Assembly: GCA_019637395.1 (NCBI GenBank)
Contig: JAHBVR010000016.1
Span: 1 to 64,000 of the forward strand
Length of the DNA: 64,000 bases
Reading direction: 5' to 3'
From: Vulcanimicrobiota bacterium
Lineage (GTDB): Bacteria; Vulcanimicrobiota; Xenobia; Xenobiales; JADMJV01
Shown here: positions 25,351 through 34,324 of the stretch, piece by piece
Layout of the letters: each line of letters begins with the position of its first letter
How positions within the stretch are numbered: position 1 is the first letter of the stretch
Notes under the pieces: generated by a model
Databases searched by the model: none
Seen by the model: only the letters and a program-made list of their open reading frames with translations
What the model was told of the DNA's origin: nothing
Position numbers and translations under genes: made by a program

Positions 25351-27491
25351 GGCAGTTCTGGGCCCTACTCAAGCTGGCCTGGCGGCGCGAGCTGAATACC
25401 TGGGTGCAGCAGACCGGCCGGGGCTTGAAGCGCCAGGGCACGGCTCCTAAGCGCGGCCTGGGCTGTCTCGGGGGCGGTCTGTTTGTCTGGGTTCACTTCT
25501 GTATCTGGTTCATTTTCTTGCGGGCGGCTCAGGGCTTTGCGCAATATGCCCCGGGGGAGCTGGTCTTTCTATTGGCCTTGCTGCAGTTGGCCGGCCTGCT
25601 GCTGGAGTCGGCCTCGCAAAACCTGGCCCAGTTGGACTGGGACGTGGAGTGGCTGGTGACGCTGCCGATTTCGCGGCGGGCCCTGTTGTTTTTGCGGGTG
25701 TTGCAGCGAGCTTTAACCGGGCAGTCCGTCCGCACCATGTTGTGGCCGGCCGCGCTGGCGCTGGCCTGGCAGCAAGGCTGGGGCTGGGGAGCCCTGCCGC
25801 TGGGGCTGTTGGCGGCCTTCCCGATTTCGCTCATGCAGGCCAGCCTGGGACTGGGATTAGAGTTCTGGCTGCGCCTGCGCTGGAATCCGGTCCAAATTCG
25901 TAATCTCCATGCCCTGATCGGATTGGCGGGTTCCTGTTGCTGGCTGCTGGCGATGCTGCCCGGGTTGGGTCAGTCCAACCCCAATATGCTGGTGTTCAAT
26001 TGGGCCAACTGGGCTCACTTGAGCCGTTGGCAGTGGACCCCGTTTGCTCTTTGGAATCTGACCCTGGAAGGTGAGGGAACGGCCTGGCTGGGGCTGTGGC
26101 TGCAGGCTTTGCTGGTGCTGGGGCTGACCCTGAGCGGGGTGGCCTACCTGACTCGCGACGGGGTGGTGGGCAACGGCAGCCGCGAGGCCGGGCGCATCGA
26201 GCCGGTTGGGGCGGCCGGAGGGCGGCGCTGGGGGCCGATCATCTGGCGGGAATTGCTTCTGCTGCGGCGCGATCGTAGCTTTATGGTGCAGACGCTGGTG
26301 ATGCCGCTTCTGATGGCGGGACTGCAATGGCTGGTGCATCCCGGAGCGCTGACGCAGGTTTTGAGTTCTCCCGAGAATCTGTGCGCCACCGCTTTTGGGG
26401 TCAGCGCTTATGCCCTGCTTTCCTCAATTTATCAGGCCGTGCTCAGTGAGGGGCAGGCTTTCTGGATTTTGTTTACCTTACCCCGGCCGCTGTCGCGAAT
26501 TTTGCTGGAGAAGGCCCGCTTTTGGGGGCTGGTGGCAGGTGGCTATGCCCTGCTGATTTTGCTGGGGGGAGCGATCTATAAGGGCATGTGGAACGACCCG
26601 ATGCTCTGGCTTTTGGCCGTGATCGTGCTGGTGGGGGTGGTTATTCATTCGGTGGTGGCCCTGTGCCTGGGGGTCTTCGCCAGCGCGTCCTTTATGGCCA
26701 ATCAGTCCAGCAAAATGCTGCGCATTGAATACGTGTATTTGTTTATGTCCCTGTGCGGCTTTTATACCTACAGCCTCTACGCGGCCGACCTTTGGTCCCG
26801 CTGCGTGCTGATGCTTTTGTCGGCTCTCTTTGCCCTGGCTTTGTGGCAAAAAATGGTGGAGGGCCTGCCCTATCTGTTGGACCCGGTGGATCAGCCGGTG
26901 GCATCCATTTCGCTGGCTGACGGTCTGATCGCGGTGCAGGCCTTTTTCGTGATTCAAGGGATCATGCTCGGATTTCTGCTGGCCTTCCAGGTCGAGGCCG
27001 CCCTGGCCGTGTCCCTGGCCTATTTTGGGGCCGGATTGGTGACGGCGTTGGGGATGCGTTTTACCATGTGGCGGCGCAAAATCAGCCCGCCGCGCTGGTG
27101 GGGGGCGGGTTGGGGGCGCGCTCTGCTGATGGGGGCGGGGGCCGGGCTGGTAGGAGTGATTTACGTCAAGCTCCTGCGGGCGGCGAGCTGCCTGCCGGAA
27201 GACAGCCGTTACCCGGAAACGATGTTTTTCTTGATGGTGCTGGGGGCCCCCATCTTTGAGGAGTTCTTGTTCCGAGGGCTGGTGTTTACGAGTTTGCGGC
27301 GCTTATGGCCGGAGCGGCGGGCGGTGCTGGGTAGCGCCCTGATTTTCGCCATGGTGCATCCGGCTCTCTCGGTGCCGCCGGTGTTTTTGCTGGGGGTGGT
27401 GACGGCCGAGTGCTATCGGCGCACGGGCCGCCTGGGTCCGTCGGTGCTGGCCCACGCCGTCTACAATTCGCTGATTTTGTTTGCAAGCTGA
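25347..27491 (+). CDS. ABC-2 permease fused to CPBP intramembrane protease
   Basis: I took the GTG at 25347, which overlaps the ATPase stop, giving 714 residues. The first 600 form two ABC-2-type membrane blocks, as in large permeases (FVHFCIWFIFLRAAQ-like helices, AALALAWQQGWGWGALPLGL, a later LWLLAVIVLVGVVIHSVV). The last 110 residues are a CPBP/CAAX-type protease: EEFLFRGLVF (EExxxR), FAMVHPAL (FxxxH) and LAHAVYNS (HxxxN), all catalytic residues kept. Single-chain permease-protease fusions exist in a few lineages; here it means the exporter and a membrane peptidase act together. The substrate is unknown. Confidence 0.9.
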   Translation: MRQFWALLKLAWRRELNTWVQQTGRGLKRQGTAPKRGLGCLGGGLFVWVHFCIWFIFLRAAQGFAQYAPGELVFLLALLQLAGLLLESASQNLAQLDWDVEWLVTLPISRRALLFLRVLQRALTGQSVRTMLWPAALALAWQQGWGWGALPLGLLAAFPISLMQASLGLGLEFWLRLRWNPVQIRNLHALIGLAGSCCWLLAMLPGLGQSNPNMLVFNWANWAHLSRWQWTPFALWNLTLEGEGTAWLGLWLQALLVLGLTLSGVAYLTRDGVVGNGSREAGRIEPVGAAGGRRWGPIIWRELLLLRRDRSFMVQTLVMPLLMAGLQWLVHPGALTQVLSSPENLCATAFGVSAYALLSSIYQAVLSEGQAFWILFTLPRPLSRILLEKARFWGLVAGGYALLILLGGAIYKGMWNDPMLWLLAVIVLVGVVIHSVVALCLGVFASASFMANQSSKMLRIEYVYLFMSLCGFYTYSLYAADLWSRCVLMLLSALFALALWQKMVEGLPYLLDPVDQPVASISLADGLIAVQAFFVIQGIMLGFLLAFQVEAALAVSLAYFGAGLVTALGMRFTMWRRKISPPRWWGAGWGRALLMGAGAGLVGVIYVKLLRAASCLPEDSRYPETMFFLMVLGAPIFEEFLFRGLVFTSLRRLWPERRAVLGSALIFAMVHPALSVPPVFLLGVVTAECYRRTGRLGPSVLAHAVYNSLILFAS

Positions 27492-27600
27492 GCGCGCCTG
27501 AAGTGAGAGTTGCGGTAGCAGCCTGCTCTTCGGTGAGCGTACCCGACCCGGCAGCCTGGGTTCCTGGAGGCCTCCGCTCCACCCTGCCGAATTTTTCAGG

Positions 27601-27960
27601 ATGAAGAGTCGAGTTCGCAGCCTTCTTTGGGTCGCCCTGAGCTGCTTCGTCATCAAAACAACCGGCTACGATGCCCTTCAGGCCGCTCACGCAGGAACTG
27701 ACACCGTCAAATATGATTGGGTCGGGTTCAGCGCAGGCGTATTCTTATTTGAACTCAAAATCCTGGATTTCCTCACGGGAGAGCAAGACTCTGAAGAACC
27801 CAAGGGGTTCCGGCCCTTCGGTTTGCTGCTGGTTCTGCTGCTGATGTGTCCTGCTCTATTTGCAAAGTCCAAGCTAGAGACTTGGATTCAAGCTCTCGGC
27901 TACCAGAGAGCACCGTCTGCCGGGTCGGCTCATGTTTTCGTTAAGCAGGCTCAGCCGTAG
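27601..27960 (+). CDS. Small membrane protein of unknown function
   Basis: A 119-residue protein with two or three hydrophobic segments (VRSLLWVALSCFVIK, VGFSAGVFLFELKIL and FGLLLVLLLMCPALFA). It is less GC-rich than the neighbouring ABC operon. No family is recognised. It lies 109 bp after the permease stop and on the same strand, so co-transcription is possible. Nothing else is seen in 27492-27600 or 27961-28082. Confidence 0.6.
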   Translation: MKSRVRSLLWVALSCFVIKTTGYDALQAAHAGTDTVKYDWVGFSAGVFLFELKILDFLTGEQDSEEPKGFRPFGLLLVLLLMCPALFAKSKLETWIQALGYQRAPSAGSAHVFVKQAQP

Positions 27961-28082
27961 TCACCTTCAGATTTCATTAATACTACATTTAGAATATGAC
28001 GCAGGACTCTCAGTTCTGTTGCGGATTAAAGGCAGGCAAGGCAGGCCGAGACTTTCAGGCACTGCGCCGGCTCAAATTGGAA

Positions 28083-29543
28083 CTAGCTGGCGTGCTCGGC
28101 CCACCAGGCCGCCGCCTGGGGGCGGCTCCAGCCAGGCAGAGCCAACAGTTCCTTGTAGAGATCGCGGGCTGAGGAGTAACGCTGGGAAGGCTCCTTCTGG
28201 AGGCAGCGCATGACGATTGTTTCCAACTCAGGTGAAATCGGAATACCCAGACGCGTCGATGGAGTGGCCGGAACTTGCGTGAGATGTCCCATCAGAACAT
28301 TCATAGGATTGCCCTTCTGCTCGAAAAGCGGACAACCGGTCAGCAGAAAATACCCGACGGCCCCCAGGCTATAGAGGTCGGAGCGGCCGTCCAGTTCGCG
28401 GCCCTGGATCTGCTCGGGAGACATGTAGTCGGGAGTACCTACCAACGCGTCGGACTGAGTAAGATTGGCGCCCTCCGGTTTAACCAGGCCGAAGTCCAGC
28501 AGTTTGACGAAGTCCGGTTCCATTCCCAACTGGCAGAGAAAGAGATTGGCCGGCTTGATGTCGCGATGGATCAGTTGGCGCCCGTGAGCTTCCTCGAGAG
28601 AAAGGCAGGCCTGAGCCAGGAGCGAGGTGACCCGTTCCGGAGGCTGCGGGCCGTGGGTCTTCACCAGGTTTTCCAGGTCGACGCCTTTGAGCAGCTCCAT
28701 CACCAGGAAGAGCTGGCCGCTCTCGCTGTGGCCGTAGTCGTAGAGACGCACCGTATGGGGACATTCGAGCTGGCTGAGGGTTTCGGCTTCGCGCAGAAAG
28801 CGCGTGGCCGTGGCGTCATCGCAATCGTGGCGGATCAGCTTGATGGCGGCGGTGCGCTTGTGATGGCGGTGGACTGCTTCCCAGACTTCGCCGAATCCGC
28901 CCTGGCCCAATTTGCGCATCAACTTGTAGCTGCCGTATTCCGAGGTGAGGGCATCGCGCAACTGGTTGACGGTGGCGGCCGCCATCCAGGCCGCGCCCAC
29001 CGCAATCAGGTGGCGCAGGACCAGCAGAACCAGGTCGGCGCCGGCCAGTGCCGGCAAGCCGACCAGTTGGGCCACCCAGTGCGCCAGTGGAACGGTCAGA
29101 AGGAGCAATACAGAAAAACCCAGACTGCGCCACAACGCGTCGGGAATGAGCACGGGAGCAAGACTGGCGAACAGGCTGACGCGCGAAATTCCTCCGGCGG
29201 CTCCGGTCGACCAGTAGTAGCATTCCTGGAAAGCTACACAGGCGGACAGAACCAGTAGACCCAGGCGGGCGGCACGCAGGCGCCGCAGGGCGGGAACCTC
29301 TGTTTTGTCGAGATAGCGGGCTCCCAAGGCAGCCACGCCCAGAGTCAACAGCCGGGTAAAATGAACGCCCCATAGAAATGGCTGGGCACCACGCCAAACA
29401 TCGAACAACGTAAGCAACTCGGCCAGAACGATGGCAGCCACCAAAATCCTGGCGGAAACGCTGAGCCGCTGCAGGGTCGATTCGCGCAGAACCATCGGCA
29501 GGCCGGCCGAAAACCGGCCCTGGGTAGAGGCGGGGCGGGACAC
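28083..29543 (-). CDS. Membrane Ser/Thr protein kinase, N-terminal helices
   Basis: The 486-residue protein has about five N-terminal membrane helices (ILVAAIVLAELLTLFDVW, LLTLGVAALGARYL and others, to about 195) and a Hanks-type kinase from about 210. Kinase motifs are complete: GQGGFGEVWEAV, AIKLIRHD (VAIK lysine), HRDIKPANLFL (catalytic Asp), DFGLVKPEG, GTPDYMSPEQ and SDLYSLGAVGYFLLTG. It should phosphorylate cytoplasmic Ser/Thr targets in response to a membrane-sensed cue. It is divergent from the 977-residue coiled-coil gene across 131 bp, so a shared regulatory region is possible. Confidence 0.93.
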   Translation of the reverse strand: MSRPASTQGRFSAGLPMVLRESTLQRLSVSARILVAAIVLAELLTLFDVWRGAQPFLWGVHFTRLLTLGVAALGARYLDKTEVPALRRLRAARLGLLVLSACVAFQECYYWSTGAAGGISRVSLFASLAPVLIPDALWRSLGFSVLLLLTVPLAHWVAQLVGLPALAGADLVLLVLRHLIAVGAAWMAAATVNQLRDALTSEYGSYKLMRKLGQGGFGEVWEAVHRHHKRTAAIKLIRHDCDDATATRFLREAETLSQLECPHTVRLYDYGHSESGQLFLVMELLKGVDLENLVKTHGPQPPERVTSLLAQACLSLEEAHGRQLIHRDIKPANLFLCQLGMEPDFVKLLDFGLVKPEGANLTQSDALVGTPDYMSPEQIQGRELDGRSDLYSLGAVGYFLLTGCPLFEQKGNPMNVLMGHLTQVPATPSTRLGIPISPELETIVMRCLQKEPSQRYSSARDLYKELLALPGWSRPQAAAWWAEHAS

Positions 29544-29674
29544 GCGCTTATGTTCCTCAGAAAGCCCCTTTTGCCCCCCTGGCGCCCGGCAACGGACTCA
29601 CTTACCCCTACAACCGTTTCAGACGAAGATCCAAACTCGCAGGGAGCGGCCGAGTCTTTCTACAACCTACCCAG

Positions 29675-32608
29675 ATGAGTCAGGTCGATTTGGAAGCCGG
29701 GAGTTCCGAGGAGAAGTCGATTTTAGCTATCCAGGCGTTGCGCAAACGCCGCCAGCAGCTAGTAGACAAGCTGACCCAAGTCGACCAGAGCCTGCAAAGC
29801 TGTAATGAAGCGCAACGTCCGATTTTGCTCGGAATGAAGGCCAAAATCGTGACCGCCATCGAGCAATGTGAGGAGAGAATTGAGGGGCTTGCGGCTCAGA
29901 ATTCGCCGCGCGAACCTGAGCCGCCAGCGGCCGAGGAGCCAGTTGCCGGCGAACCGGACGGGCTGCAGGAGCTTCTGCGCCAGCGCGACGAGCAAATCCA
30001 AGAATTGCAGTCTGAACGGGCCGAGTTCGAAAAGCAATTGGAGGCTTCACGTCAAGGTTTAAGCGCCAAAAACGTGGAGCTACGCATCCTCAAAAAGCAT
30101 CTAGACAACGCCAACAAGGCTTTGGCAGCCAAAGGACCGCCTTCCGAAAGGGAAGCGACCGATGAGCACTTTCGCGAACTTGCGGCGGTAGTCGCCCAGC
30201 GGGAGCAGGAATTGGCCGACGTGCAGCTCCAGTTGGACGCCGAGCAGGAGCGCGTGGCCGCTCTGGAGGCAGCTCTCTCGCAAAAGGGACAGGAACTGGC
30301 CGAGCAAGAGCAGCAACAAGCGAAGCTGGCCCAGTCTCTGGAGGACCTGGGCAAGCGCCTGGCCATCAGCCAGGAGGAGACCAACGAGTTGGCCGAGGTA
30401 CTGGCCGCCAAGGATGAAGAGCTGGACCTGGAGCGAGAACGCACCAGCCAGCAGGAGCTGGCGTTGCGCCAGTTGCAAGCAAATGTGTCCGGCAGCCAGG
30501 AAGATCTGGCCGCTCAGCGGCAAGTGGCGGCCGACTTACAGGCCCGGTTGAGCGAGCTTCAGGCGAACCTGGAGGCCCGCGACCAGCAGTTGGCCGAATT
30601 CCAGACCCGTCTGCAAGCGGGCGAGCAAAGCCGCAGCCACCTCCAGGTAAGCCTGGAGCAAAGCCAGGCCACAGTTGCCGAACTTCAGACCAGGCTGCAA
30701 ACGAGTCAGCACCAGAAGGAGGAGCTTCAGTCAAGCCTGGCTCAAAACCAGGCGACGCTGTCCACGCGGGACCAGCAGTTGGTCGAGTTCCAAAAGCAAC
30801 TGGAGCAGAGTCAACAGCAACTATCCACTCGCCAGGCCGAAGCCGACGAGCTGGCCGAGGCACTGGATGAGGAGCGGCAGCTTCTGGTTCAAAAGCAGCA
30901 AGCGCTGGCTGAACTGGAAAAATCGCTAGACGAAGCCAATAAAAGCCTGGTCACCGGTCAAGAAGAAGCAAACCAGCGGGAAGCCGTGCTGGCCCAAAAG
31001 GCGGAGGAGCTGAGTCAACTGCAGAGCCGGCTAGCGGAAGCCGAAGCAACTTTGGCCCGACACGCGGACGATCTGCAAACCCAACACAAAACGATCGAGA
31101 CCCTGACAAAGGAGCTGGAAACGAGCCAGGAAGAGACTCGTGAATTGGAAGGAGCGCTGGCCCAAAAGGAGCAGGAGCTTCAGGCGCAGTGCCAGCAGGG
31201 CCAGGAGGAGCTCAGCCGATGGCAGTCCCGGCTTACCAGCAGCGAAGAGCTCCAGGCGCAGCAGCTAGGACGTCTGAGCGCCGCCCAAGCGGAGGCGCAA
31301 GAGCTGGCCGAGGCCCTCACCCAACAAGAACAAGAATCGCAGCAACAACGGTTGGAACTGGCCGAGCTGAAGGCGCGCCTGGTGGGTCTAGAGGGCGAAC
31401 TCTCCTCCAAAGACCAACATCTAAGTGAAGCGCTGGTCCTCCAGCAGGAACTGAAGTCGCGCCTGGAGGGCAGTGAGGAGACCGTCTCGGCGCAAAACTT
31501 GCAGTTGACCGACCTGGAACGGCAACTGGCCCAGCGAGAGGGAGCCCTACAAGAGCTGAATCAACAACGTCAGGAGGCCGCCGAAGCCCTGGAGCGGGAG
31601 CGGGAGAATCTGGCCGTTCAGAAGCAACAGCTTGAGGAAGCCCTGCAGCGAATTACGCAACAAGACCTGGATCTGGGTGAGCTGCGCACGGACCTGTCCG
31701 CCTCCCAACAGCAACGCCTCGAGCTGGAACAAATTTTAGAAAATAGAGACCAGCAACTGGCTCTGGCGACCGACCAGCGCGAGCAACTGATCGAAAGCGA
31801 GCAAGCCCTGGCGGCCGCCATCCTGGAAAAGGACCGGCAAGTCGAAGAGATGCGCGCTGAGGTCGAGCGGCGCGAGCGTCAAATCGACGAGAGCACGCGT
31901 GCCTTCGAGAATCTGACCATCACTCTCGCCGAGAACCGGCAAAGTACACTGGAGTTATCGGATACCCTGGCCGAACGAGAAAAACAACTCGGTGATCTGC
32001 AGGCTCAGCTCAGCCAGCGCGTCGAGGAACTGGGCGAGGTGCAGCGCAACCTGGACTCGACCCAAGAGCAAGGCCTGGAACTGGCCGAGATGCTGGCTCA
32101 GAAGGAGGCGGCCGCCACTGATCTCTACCAGCGACTGCAAGAGTTGCAGGCTTGTAGGGACACGGAACTGGCCGAGAGGGACCATCTATCCAGGCAATTC
32201 GCCGACCAGGAAAAAGAACTGATGGATGCTCAACTAAAATTGGTATCCACCCAGGACGACGTGGCCGAACTGCAAGAAAAGTTGGTCATGCTCTACGAGA
32301 AATTAGGGCAATCGGAAAGCCACGCCCACTCTGTGGAGCAGGAATTGGCGGCCACCCGCAACGAGCTGCACGAGCAAGTAGTGGGCCGGCAAGATGAACT
32401 GGCCCAATCGCAAAAGGCTTTGGCGGAACTGCAGGCACAGGCTTCCTCGGCCCTGGCTGACCGCCGCGTGCTGGCCGAGACGCTGGAACAGAAAGATAAA
32501 GAGCTCCTGCACTGGCAGAAGGAGTATGAGGAACTGAATCAGGCCTTACGTCGCAAAGAAAAGGCCTTTCAACAGCTCCGTCTATCCAAAGGCATGGGCG
32601 GCGGTTAG
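29675..32608 (+). CDS. Giant coiled-coil protein, 977 aa
   Basis: Nearly the whole chain is a heptad-rich coiled coil dominated by Glu, Gln, Leu and Ala, without Walker A or B motifs, so it is not an SMC ATPase. A short N-terminal region reads MSQVDLEAGSSEEKSILAI before the coil. Recurring blocks such as LAQKEQELQAQ and SQEETNELAEVLAAKDEEL give the sequence a self-similar look. Such proteins often form filaments or polar scaffolds in cytoplasm. The start ATG at 29675 has no good Shine-Dalgarno sequence. Its stop overlaps the convergent gene at 32605 by 4 bp. The divergent neighbour is a Ser/Thr kinase. Confidence 0.85.
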   Translation: MSQVDLEAGSSEEKSILAIQALRKRRQQLVDKLTQVDQSLQSCNEAQRPILLGMKAKIVTAIEQCEERIEGLAAQNSPREPEPPAAEEPVAGEPDGLQELLRQRDEQIQELQSERAEFEKQLEASRQGLSAKNVELRILKKHLDNANKALAAKGPPSEREATDEHFRELAAVVAQREQELADVQLQLDAEQERVAALEAALSQKGQELAEQEQQQAKLAQSLEDLGKRLAISQEETNELAEVLAAKDEELDLERERTSQQELALRQLQANVSGSQEDLAAQRQVAADLQARLSELQANLEARDQQLAEFQTRLQAGEQSRSHLQVSLEQSQATVAELQTRLQTSQHQKEELQSSLAQNQATLSTRDQQLVEFQKQLEQSQQQLSTRQAEADELAEALDEERQLLVQKQQALAELEKSLDEANKSLVTGQEEANQREAVLAQKAEELSQLQSRLAEAEATLARHADDLQTQHKTIETLTKELETSQEETRELEGALAQKEQELQAQCQQGQEELSRWQSRLTSSEELQAQQLGRLSAAQAEAQELAEALTQQEQESQQQRLELAELKARLVGLEGELSSKDQHLSEALVLQQELKSRLEGSEETVSAQNLQLTDLERQLAQREGALQELNQQRQEAAEALERERENLAVQKQQLEEALQRITQQDLDLGELRTDLSASQQQRLELEQILENRDQQLALATDQREQLIESEQALAAAILEKDRQVEEMRAEVERRERQIDESTRAFENLTITLAENRQSTLELSDTLAEREKQLGDLQAQLSQRVEELGEVQRNLDSTQEQGLELAEMLAQKEAAATDLYQRLQELQACRDTELAERDHLSRQFADQEKELMDAQLKLVSTQDDVAELQEKLVMLYEKLGQSESHAHSVEQELAATRNELHEQVVGRQDELAQSQKALAELQAQASSALADRRVLAETLEQKDKELLHWQKEYEELNQALRRKEKAFQQLRLSKGMGGG

Positions 32609-32886
32609 TCGCAGATAAAGAGCACACCGTCGCAATCGGGCGGGGTGTTCTCGTAGTGGGGCAGGAAGTCGACGCTCAGGTTGGGAGGATCGGGGTGGCC
32701 GGATTCGATCTGGACGATTTCATGGTGCAAAATTCGCAGCTCCTCCAGATCGGCAATTTCGATCAACCAGGTACTGAGCACGCCGGGCATCTGCACGGCG
32801 CGATCTTCCAGGGCGGTGCCGCGCAGTGGATTCTGCCGGCCCCGGGCGTTCTCGAACTCGGATTCACGAGCGATTCTGAACTTCAT
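32605..32886 (-). CDS. Small acidic hypothetical protein
   Basis: A 93-residue soluble protein (MKFRIARESEFENARGRQN; STWLIEIADLEELRILHHEI), rich in acidic residues, without signal peptide. It overlaps the coiled-coil gene's 3' end by 4 bp, convergent. Composition and codon pattern look coding. It is preceded by a possible frameshifted partner at 32864-33026. No family recognised. Confidence 0.6.
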   Translation of the reverse strand: MKFRIARESEFENARGRQNPLRGTALEDRAVQMPGVLSTWLIEIADLEELRILHHEIVQIESGHPDPPNLSVDFLPHYENTPPDCDGVLFICD

Positions 32887-33026
32887 AGTTACTCCAGAGT
32901 AAACGAATGGCCGGCAAGCGCACGACCTGCCCGCTGGTATAGGTTACCTCCGCCTCCAGGCGGTGCCTTCCCTCCTTCACCTTGTCCGCATCCCACTTCG
33001 GTCAACCGAATGATGCTGGCCTTCAT
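32864..33026 (-). pseudogene. Frameshifted small reading frame
   Basis: An ATG at 33026 gives KASIIRLTEVG; removing one base then allows ADKVKEGRHRLEAEVTYTSG then QVVRLPAIRLLWSNYEV, ending at 32864. The two pieces look like one short coding sequence of about 50 residues broken by a single extra base; the shifted frame overlaps the start of the gene at 32605-32886. It could also be a sequencing or assembly error, which would restore a two-gene operon. Confidence 0.35.
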
Positions 33027-33055
33027 TTAGAGCGGAGCCGCGAGCAGCGCCCTCT

Positions 33056-34144
33056 TCAGGGCACGACGGTGACTGGTTGACTACCGTCGAGAGCGGCCAG
33101 AATTGCCGGGGTGTAGAGCGATTTCACAGCCGCGATGCGCTCTCGCAACTGCGGGAAGTGAGCCAGTCGCTTGACCTGACTGGCGTGATATTCGAAGTAT
33201 TGCTGCACGGGGAAGGTTTCCCAGAGGTTTTCACTGTGTTCGTAGAGGGCCAGCACGCGGTCGGTAGTGTCGGATTCCACTTCGTGCTTGACGGCCAGAG
33301 CCAGCACGGCTTGACGGCGGGCATGCACGTCTTTGTCGGTCTCCATCACCTGCACCAGAAAGCGCTCGGCCTTGACGTCGACCTCGGGAGTAAGGTGGGT
33401 GCTGGCGGTCACGGCTGCCAGGAAGGCCACCGCTTCTTTGCGGGGCAGGGTGGAGTAATTGGTCATAATCTCCACGGCCACTTTGTTGAGCTTGTCGTGA
33501 GAAATCCCGAGCGCGCAGAAGATGCTGCCGCAGGCGTCAGCGCTGAAACGGGCGATATTCTTGTCATCGATGCCGCGTGTGTAGGAAACGCCTTCCCGGT
33601 TCGGCCCCAGCACTTTGACAATGCCGGCCTGATTGCCGATCATGAGCCGCTTGAGTTCGGTCTTGGCCTGGGGGAAGACCAGGTTCTCGGTCAGGAGTGG
33701 AGGCTGGGCCGGGATTGCACCGGTCACGGGTTGGGCCGCAGAGGCGGGGGCAGCCGTCACTGGTTTGGCCACGGGAACTTCCGTGACTTTGCCGGGTGCC
33801 GGGGAGGCGGTTACCGGCTTGGTCGCGGGCGATTGGGTGATCTTGCTGGGTGCCGGAGTAGCTGCGGCCGGCTTGGCCACGGGGGCTTCCGTGACCTTGC
33901 CGGGCACCGGGGAGGCGGTTACCGGCTTGGCCGCGGGCGATTCAGCGATCTTGCTGGGCGCCGGAGTGGCGGGCTTTTTCACCGGCACGTCGTCGCTGGA
34001 AGTAATGCGGTCCGGTTGCTTGACGGCTTGGACGGCGGGAGCCACAGGGGCTTTGGAGGGCTGACCGGCGGGGAGGGGCTCGGCCACGGCGCTCAGCGCC
34101 AAGAGAGCGGCCAGGCCGCAGCTACGCAAAAATTTAGCGTTCAT
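33056..34144 (-). CDS. Secreted protein with Pro/Ala/Lys repeats and helical C-terminus
   Basis: The 362-residue protein has a signal peptide (SCGLAALLALSAVAEP). Residues of about 50-150 are roughly 17-residue repeats, with units such as KPVTASPAPGKVTEVPV and KPATPAPSKIAESPA. After a linker, the last 200 residues are helical (AERFLVQVMETDKDVHARRQAVLALAVKH) and look like HEAT or Armadillo-type repeats. The repeat block probably acts as a flexible or cell-wall-spanning spacer. No catalytic motif is visible. No close gene partners. Confidence 0.85.
   Translation of the reverse strand: MNAKFLRSCGLAALLALSAVAEPLPAGQPSKAPVAPAVQAVKQPDRITSSDDVPVKKPATPAPSKIAESPAAKPVTASPVPGKVTEAPVAKPAAATPAPSKITQSPATKPVTASPAPGKVTEVPVAKPVTAAPASAAQPVTGAIPAQPPLLTENLVFPQAKTELKRLMIGNQAGIVKVLGPNREGVSYTRGIDDKNIARFSADACGSIFCALGISHDKLNKVAVEIMTNYSTLPRKEAVAFLAAVTASTHLTPEVDVKAERFLVQVMETDKDVHARRQAVLALAVKHEVESDTTDRVLALYEHSENLWETFPVQQYFEYHASQVKRLAHFPQLRERIAAVKSLYTPAILAALDGSQPVTVVP
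33740..34000. repeat. Coding minisatellite (about 51-bp unit)
   Basis: Within the gene at 33056-34144, four to five imperfect units of about 51 bp encode the Pro/Ala/Lys repeats. They alternate between GKVTEAPVA-type and SKITQSPAT-type versions. Units near 33890 and 33770 are the most alike. Such arrays expand and contract by slippage, so length may vary between strains. Confidence 0.6.
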
Positions 34145-34324
34145 TCCACACTCCTAAATCTGGTTCCATCGGGTGGACTCCTGCGCCGTCTCTACCATGC
34201 GGAGCTTGATCCAATCCCGTTCCCATGTTTGTTCGATACTTGAATACTCTTCTCTATTACGTGAACTTTTTTCAGAGCATCGGGAAACTCCCCGGCTGCC
34301 GGCGGGCGGGGGCCGGGAGGCTGC

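Noticed and set aside
30052-30523. Leu/Ser-rich frames antisense to the coiled-coil gene
   Set aside because: Their leucine- and serine-rich composition simply mirrors the Glu/Gln codons of the coiled coil.
29675-32608. Possible CRISPR-like or tandem repeat array
   Set aside because: The repeated look comes from coiled-coil codons (ctggccgag, caggag). Units are not evenly spaced and no spacers exist.
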